NCBI GenBank assembly: GCA_964472195.1 | Contig: CAYYJH010000091.1 | Coordinates: 1-10,893 of the forward strand | Length of the DNA stretch: 10,893 bases | Reading direction: 5' to 3' | Origin: BS750m-G4 sp964472195 | GTDB taxonomy: Bacteria; Bacteroidota; Ignavibacteria; Tepidaquicellales; Tepidaquicellaceae | Shown here: positions 8,101 through 10,893 of the stretch, in pieces | Numbering within the stretch: the stretch's first letter is position 1 | Layout: each line of letters starts with the position of its first letter | The notes under the pieces: model-generated | Databases searched by the model: none | What the model was told of the DNA's origin: nothing | The model's input: the letters and a program-made list of their open reading frames with translations, nothing else | Made by a program: the position numbers and the translations under genes

Positions 8101-9130
8101 TGAAGATTTAGTTGACAAGGATAGAATTGCAAATTGCAACGCAACATTAGGAGAACATGAATGTTTTAAAGGTAATTACAAGAAAGCAACTTCCTATCTT
8201 GAAAGAGCATTGAAAATCTACAAGGAATTAAACGATGAAGAAGGAGTTGGTAGGATAATATTTGACATTGGGACAGTATATTCCTTCCTCGGAAACAATG
8301 ACAGGGCAATGGAATATTATGAGAAATCACTGAAAATATTTGAATCAATAAACTCAAAAAAAGGTATATCACTTTTAACTGCTAATATGGGAAGTATCTA
8401 CAAATTCCAGGGTCAGTATCAAAAGTCATTAGAGTATTATGAAAAATCCCTCAAGATCTTTAAAGAAATAGGCAACAAATTACATATCACACAAATACTG
8501 CAAAACATTGGAACCGTATATTCCGACAAAGGAGATTTTGATAAGGCATCTGAGTATTATACCGACTCTCTAAATATATCAAAAGAACTCGGATTCAAAG
8601 AAGGAATATCGCAGGTAACTTCAAATATGGGATTTATATTCCGTTATATTAAGCAATACCAGAAAGCTCTCGAGTTTTATGATAAAGCAATTAATATCGC
8701 AAAAGAAATAGGTGTAAAATATGATCTAGCGAATTATTTAATCGATAAGGCAGAGTTATTATACATTTTGAAAAAATTTGACGCAGCTAATAAATTAAAT
8801 AATGAAGGTTTACAAATAGCGATCGACCTTGCCTATGAAGCTTATGTCTTTAAAGGTAAAATGTTATCTTTAATGATTGAGTTTTCAACCGGAGACAAAA
8901 AAAATTCGTTAATAAAATTAAAGGAGCTTCATTCATTAGCAAAAAATAAATTAGAAAATGCAGAACTGAAATATATAATTTATAAACTGATAAAATCAGA
9001 AACTGAAAATTTAATGAGCAAAGAAGAAACAGAGCAGTTCCGAGAAGAATCCCTGAAGATATTCAAAGATCAGTTTTCAAAAACCCCAGACTTTAAATAT
9101 AAAAAAAAGATAGAAGAATTAACGACATAG
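5186..9130 (+). CDS. Soluble adenylyl cyclase-like protein: tandem class III cyclase, AAA/STAND ATPase, TPR
   Basis: This 1314-residue cytoplasmic protein has no signal peptide or membrane segment. Cyclase domain C1 (about 22-175) has metal-binding D30 (FIDISGFT) and D80 (FAGD), but D158 and K162 where the catalytic Asn/Arg should be. C2 (about 245-418) lacks both metal Asp (S255, G292) but has base-recognition K291 (FGDKGG) and S358, plus N365 and R369 (VNLAAR). C1 and C2 should form one active site making cAMP from ATP, as in mammalian ADCY10. Then come VGR at 432, Walker A GEVGIGKT (461-468), Walker B-like IIEIEDAQWLD (606-616), GNPFFVEQL (699-707) and LSRFDRL (758-764), typical of bacterial cyclase-linked STAND ATPases. 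TPRs with a 40-residue period cover about 900-1220 (repeats near 988, 1028, 1068, 1108 and 1148). The ATPase and TPRs probably gate the cyclase in response to a ligand or protein partner. The start ATG is the first in frame and precedes C1 closely; no Shine-Dalgarno is visible. Base specificity is inferred from residues. Confidence 0.93.
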   Translation: MHNLLPEYILENYKNNRFEGEFQAFTMFIDISGFTSMTEKLMRSGSDGAEILSNILKDIFKSTVSHVYESGGFISTFAGDAFTAIFPKVNDTSQTNEAQNILYCSERILTRFKEKPIQKTKYGDFEFNVSVGLSSGKVNWAIVGRKDKSFYFRGEAIDGSAKSEKIAGNNEIIIDNNFKEFTNTNYIETESISETSEYLRITKFKNIELIKSESKTGFKHSDFTKEIFSKKFFPNAVFKVKEPGEFRNVISTFISYDGISNNKHLDGFFTIIIDTINHYSGYIENFDFGDKGGVVACFFGAPVSYEDNIDRALNFILSLKLKIDKDPDLKSMLKYRFGMTYGKVYSGIIGADERCQYSLLGSKVNLAARLMMKAGWKEIWTCNDIYQSLKERYNFEKLSNQSFKGFEEKITPYKLIEAQKSGFVEQSGGKMVGRDVEMQRMLDFIKVIFSGEFAGVIYVNGEVGIGKTRLVNEFKKEIESKHKLNWFYCSNDEILRLSLNPFKYFLINLFKQSTENSIDDNKKSFNEVIDTLLNKLRNELPEEINKDEVQQVCSELERTRSILGAMVDLHWEESLYEQLDPQLRFENTLFAFYNLVIAECMLQPVIIEIEDAQWLDKDSMELLSVIARNIKNLPLTILISSRYLDDGSKFSLKLEDEVPQCNIELTYLTSKGIKDLAEQILENKIDENSVLFLEEKTNGNPFFVEQLVMDFNERNVWQKKDDLLLISFTSKWSKEAGDYKSSLISEEVIPSTINSVLLSRFDRLKSEVKHVVQSASVLGREFEVQVLSRMLKGDNKIIKEIKSAEEEQIWTLINELKCIYKHALLRDVVYNMQMKARLRELHKLAADSIKELYGDDKSLSRLEQYAYHFGIGNNIVNENNDIILTEENLKNINHKKNVEQYLDLQKNLADVCEKGCRYDETINKCEMVVNISRLLGNKELEIDYQIKNGKILGHKGIWDKATEFFSEALKIAEDLVDKDRIANCNATLGEHECFKGNYKKATSYLERALKIYKELNDEEGVGRIIFDIGTVYSFLGNNDRAMEYYEKSLKIFESINSKKGISLLTANMGSIYKFQGQYQKSLEYYEKSLKIFKEIGNKLHITQILQNIGTVYSDKGDFDKASEYYTDSLNISKELGFKEGISQVTSNMGFIFRYIKQYQKALEFYDKAINIAKEIGVKYDLANYLIDKAELLYILKKFDAANKLNNEGLQIAIDLAYEAYVFKGKMLSLMIEFSTGDKKNSLIKLKELHSLAKNKLENAELKYIIYKLIKSETENLMSKEETEQFREESLKIFKDQFSKTPDFKYKKKIEELTT

Positions 9131-9150
9131 AATTTTTATTCTGATTTTTT
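9129..9150 (+). terminator. Weak hairpin plus T tract after the cyclase gene
   Basis: A 5-bp stem AGAAT/ATTCT (9129-9133 with 9138-9142) with a TTTT loop overlaps the stop codon and is followed by GA and six T. The stem is short and AT-rich, so termination would be leaky at best. Read-through into the sigma gene is therefore possible. Confidence 0.25.
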
Positions 9151-9167
9151 ACACTTCGAAAATATTT

Positions 9168-9198
9168 TTTGCGACTTTTCCTGAATTCAAACGTCTTA
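9168..9198 (+). promoter_or_regulatory. Possible ECF-type promoter of the sigma factor gene
   Basis: TTTGCGAC (9168-9175) is followed after 16 nt by CGTCTTA (9192-9198). ECF sigma factors often recognise a -35 with an AAC-like core and a -10 with CGTC, and often drive their own genes. Here the -35 core is GAC rather than AAC, so the match is partial. Transcription would begin near 9204, leaving about 30 nt of leader that is mostly the start-codon hairpin. Confidence 0.27.
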
Positions 9199-9213
9199 TT
9201 ATTAAATTCTATT

Positions 9214-9235
9214 ATTAAAGAACCGGATCTTTAAT
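9214..9235 (+). promoter_or_regulatory. Hairpin burying the sigma factor start codon
   Basis: ATTAAAGA (9214-9221) pairs perfectly with TCTTTAAT (9228-9235) around the loop ACCGGA. The right arm includes the first two bases of the ATG at 9234-9236. The GGA in the loop (9225-9227) is the only Shine-Dalgarno-like sequence and sits 6 nt before the ATG. The structure could restrict initiation, but the stem is AT-rich and only moderately stable. Confidence 0.4.
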
Positions 9236-9857
9236 GTGCCGCGACACAGATCAATTTCTCGAATTATTGAAACCGCATTACAGTGATGCATTAAACTACT
9301 GCCGTGCTTTATGCTCTAACAGCTCTGCAGTGGAAGCAGAAGATGTATTACAGCAGTCGCTATTACAAGCTTTAGAAAATATCGAGAAATTAAAAGATAT
9401 AAGGAAGTTTCGTTCCTGGTTGTTTACAATAATCACGAGGGTGTTCTATTCTTACATGAGAAAAAATTTTTGGAAGAAGTTTGTTTCATTTGATAATTAC
9501 GCTAACCTTCCTGAGATACCCGTAGTGTTCGATAGAGCCGAACAAAATGAAAAAAGACAAATTCTTTTTAAAGCTCTTTCAAAACTCAAATATAAAGAAA
9601 GAACAGCAATACTTCTATTTGAAATTGCTGAATTTTCAATCGAAGAAATTAAAGACATTCAAAAGGAAAAAAGTTTATCTGCAATAAAATCAAGATTGAG
9701 TAGAACACGAACGAAACTAAGAAACATAATTACAGAATTAGAAAACGGTGATGATAAAAAAATATATTTCTCTTCAAAACATTTTATAGGAGATATTGAG
9801 GATGAGACTCTTAAACTGGTTCCTGAAATCAAAACAAAATCTGATACATATGGATAA
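9234..9857 (+). CDS. ECF-type RNA polymerase sigma factor
   Basis: This 207-residue protein has the two-domain ECF layout. Sigma region 2 spans about 8-80: AEDVLQQSLLQALENI near 35-50, then the promoter-melting and -10 recognition segment FRSWLFTIITRVFYSYMRK at 59-77. A linker with IPVVFDRAEQNEKRQ leads into region 4 at about 107-166, where KERTAILL and the recognition helix AIKSRLSRTRTKLR (150-163) form the -35-binding helix-turn-helix. A lysine/glutamate-rich tail of about 40 residues (167-207) extends beyond the usual ECF end. It directs RNA polymerase to a dedicated regulon, probably in response to an envelope signal. The next gene overlaps its end by 8 bases (ATGGATAA), the classic layout for a sigma factor and its cognate regulator. 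No other ATG offers a better start. Confidence 0.92.
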   Translation: MCRDTDQFLELLKPHYSDALNYCRALCSNSSAVEAEDVLQQSLLQALENIEKLKDIRKFRSWLFTIITRVFYSYMRKNFWKKFVSFDNYANLPEIPVVFDRAEQNEKRQILFKALSKLKYKERTAILLFEIAEFSIEEIKDIQKEKSLSAIKSRLSRTRTKLRNIITELENGDDKKIYFSSKHFIGDIEDETLKLVPEIKTKSDTYG

Positions 9858-10818
9858 GTACTGGTTATCTCTTAAAAATCAAAATCACAACAACTCTTTT
9901 GGAAGAGTTAAATCCTGGCTATATGATGTTGAAAATCAAAAAAGTTCAATAAAAAAAGAAAGGAAAACAAATAAAATGAAAAACTTTATAATCGCAAATA
10001 AATATAAGTTCGCAACTGTTATATTAGCCGCTCTATTAATTTACGCATGCAACTTACCTGTCACGCAGGAAAAAACTGTAGGTCATGTTTTATCATGGAC
10101 TGTAAATGGAAATGATATGGAAGTTACAAGTAAGATTGAAAATTTAAATTGGATAGATAAGAAACAATTGAAAAAAGAAATAACCGTAACGGATGATTTA
10201 AATGCAATAACTTACAATCTTATACTTCCTAATTCTACCGAAGAACAAATTATTGCATACAAAAAAGACCTTGAAAGCATAAATGGTATAAAATCTATCA
10301 ATGTGCTACCATTACAGGAATCCGTCACACGCCCTGTCTATTCAGAAGTGCTGCATTCCGTTTTCAAGATAGATATTGATGCTACTAATAAAAGTGATGA
10401 GGAAGTGATAAATGACATAACAAAGCAGCTCGAAAATGCCGGGTTGGAAAATGTTGATGTTCATTTTGAAAGACAGCCTGAAGGTTACAGAAAAATAAAT
10501 ATTTCAATCCCTGAAACTGAAATGAATATGAAAGACAAAAGTATCGATATGAAAATTAGAGATGGTAATAATGAAGAACATCTCAAAACTGAAAATAGAA
10601 TCAAATTGGGTTTCGACACTGAACGTTGTGAAGGAAAAAGCGATGAGGAAATAAAACAAATGCTAATGGAAGACCTGAAAGATAAAAACATAACTAAAGA
10701 TGATATACAAATAATAAGAGAAGGTGATCAGATTAAAGTAAAAGTTCAGAAGAAAACGCAGATGAAAAAAGGTAATGAAAATAAAGAATTGGACATCGAA
10801 TTGGAAGAATTCAAATAA
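9850..10818 (+). CDS. Membrane-anchored partner of the ECF sigma factor, putative noncanonical anti-sigma or lipoprotein
   Basis: I chose the ATG at 9850 (322 residues) because it overlaps the sigma gene by 8 bases, suggesting translational coupling. An ATG at 9796 lies inside the sigma gene and is unlikely. Residues 1-50 are basic and would be cytoplasmic (MDKYWLSLKN, then KSWLYDVENQ); no zinc-type anti-sigma HxxxCxxC motif is present. One hydrophobic segment (54-66) ends in IYAC (C67). An alternative start at 9976 (M43) has AGGA 11 nt upstream. It would give a 24-residue lipoprotein signal ending at C67, with an unusual Tyr at -2. The exported part contains three related alpha/beta units near 113-156, 171-217 and 252-296, with helix starts NSTEEQI, NKSDEEV and GKSDEEI. 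The last 30 residues are very Lys/Glu rich. Context suggests it controls the sigma factor or senses an envelope signal. I do not recognise a named family. Confidence 0.72.
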   Translation: MDKYWLSLKNQNHNNSFGRVKSWLYDVENQKSSIKKERKTNKMKNFIIANKYKFATVILAALLIYACNLPVTQEKTVGHVLSWTVNGNDMEVTSKIENLNWIDKKQLKKEITVTDDLNAITYNLILPNSTEEQIIAYKKDLESINGIKSINVLPLQESVTRPVYSEVLHSVFKIDIDATNKSDEEVINDITKQLENAGLENVDVHFERQPEGYRKINISIPETEMNMKDKSIDMKIRDGNNEEHLKTENRIKLGFDTERCEGKSDEEIKQMLMEDLKDKNITKDDIQIIREGDQIKVKVQKKTQMKKGNENKELDIELEEFK

Positions 10819-10852
10819 CCTTTAATATTCATTACATAATATATTTATGAAG

Positions 10853-10893
10853 AAGCCCGCTTTTCATTGACTGATCAACTTTGAGCGGGCTTT
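10853..10893 (+). terminator. Terminator hairpin closing the sigma operon
   Basis: AAGCCCGC (10853-10860) pairs with GCGGGCTT (10885-10892), an 8-bp GC-rich stem in otherwise AT-rich DNA, 34 nt after the stop codon. The 24-nt loop can fold further (TTGA/TCAA at 10867-10870 and 10875-10878). The window ends after TTT, so the full T tract cannot be seen. There is no T tract on the other strand, which favours plus-strand use. Confidence 0.72.

Noticed and set aside
7880..8850. DNA-level tandem repeat or CRISPR-like array in the TPR region
   Set aside because: The periodicity is at protein level, with diverged DNA and no constant direct repeats or unique spacers.
5186..9130. Guanylyl cyclase assignment
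   Set aside because: The base-recognition positions read K291 and S358, not the Glu/Cys pair expected for GTP.
9796..9849. Upstream ATG at 9796 as the start of the sigma partner
   Set aside because: It would overlap the sigma gene by 62 bases with no ribosome site. The ATG at 9850 gives the usual short coupling overlap.

Overview
The window is AT-rich and looks like a draft or metagenome-assembled contig, because it carries a run of exactly 100 N. Three things point to the Bacteroidetes/Chlorobi group, most likely an Ignavibacteria-like lineage. The complete secreted protein ends in a type IX secretion (T9SS) type A sorting domain with the QNYPNPFNPTT signature. The best promoters match the Bacteroidetes-type TTTG / TAnnTTTG form, with a 19-nt spacer. 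Shine-Dalgarno sequences are weak or absent before most genes. The lineage call is inference.

Left part (1-4869, minus strand): two tandem paralogous genes for large secreted proteins. Both have a signal peptide and an Asp-box (BNR-like) beta-propeller. The left one (1-1796) is cut by the window edge and continues into a different C-terminal module. The right one (2094-4784) has two CARDB-like repeats, a MAM/jelly-roll-like domain interrupted by the N gap, and the T9SS sorting tail. Each gene has its own promoter. The two promoter regions are recognisably homologous over about 60 bases. A strong hairpin terminator separates the two units.

Middle (4870-9130): an AT-rich divergent intergenic region, then one long plus-strand gene for a 1314-residue signalling protein. 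It has two tandem class III nucleotide cyclase domains, a STAND/AAA-type P-loop ATPase and a TPR array. This is the architecture of mammalian soluble adenylyl cyclase (ADCY10). Catalytic residues are split asymmetrically: metal-binding Asp in the first domain, base-recognition Lys/Ser and the Asn/Arg pair in the second. It should therefore make one active site and one degenerate site.

Right part (9131-10893, plus strand): an ECF sigma factor gene whose start codon lies in a hairpin, overlapped by a gene for a membrane-anchored or lipoprotein partner with three related alpha/beta repeats outside the membrane. The partner is probably a noncanonical anti-sigma or envelope sensor. A GC-rich hairpin closes the unit. 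The three plus-strand genes lie head to tail, so they may form one envelope/cAMP signalling locus, but only the sigma-partner pair is tightly linked.
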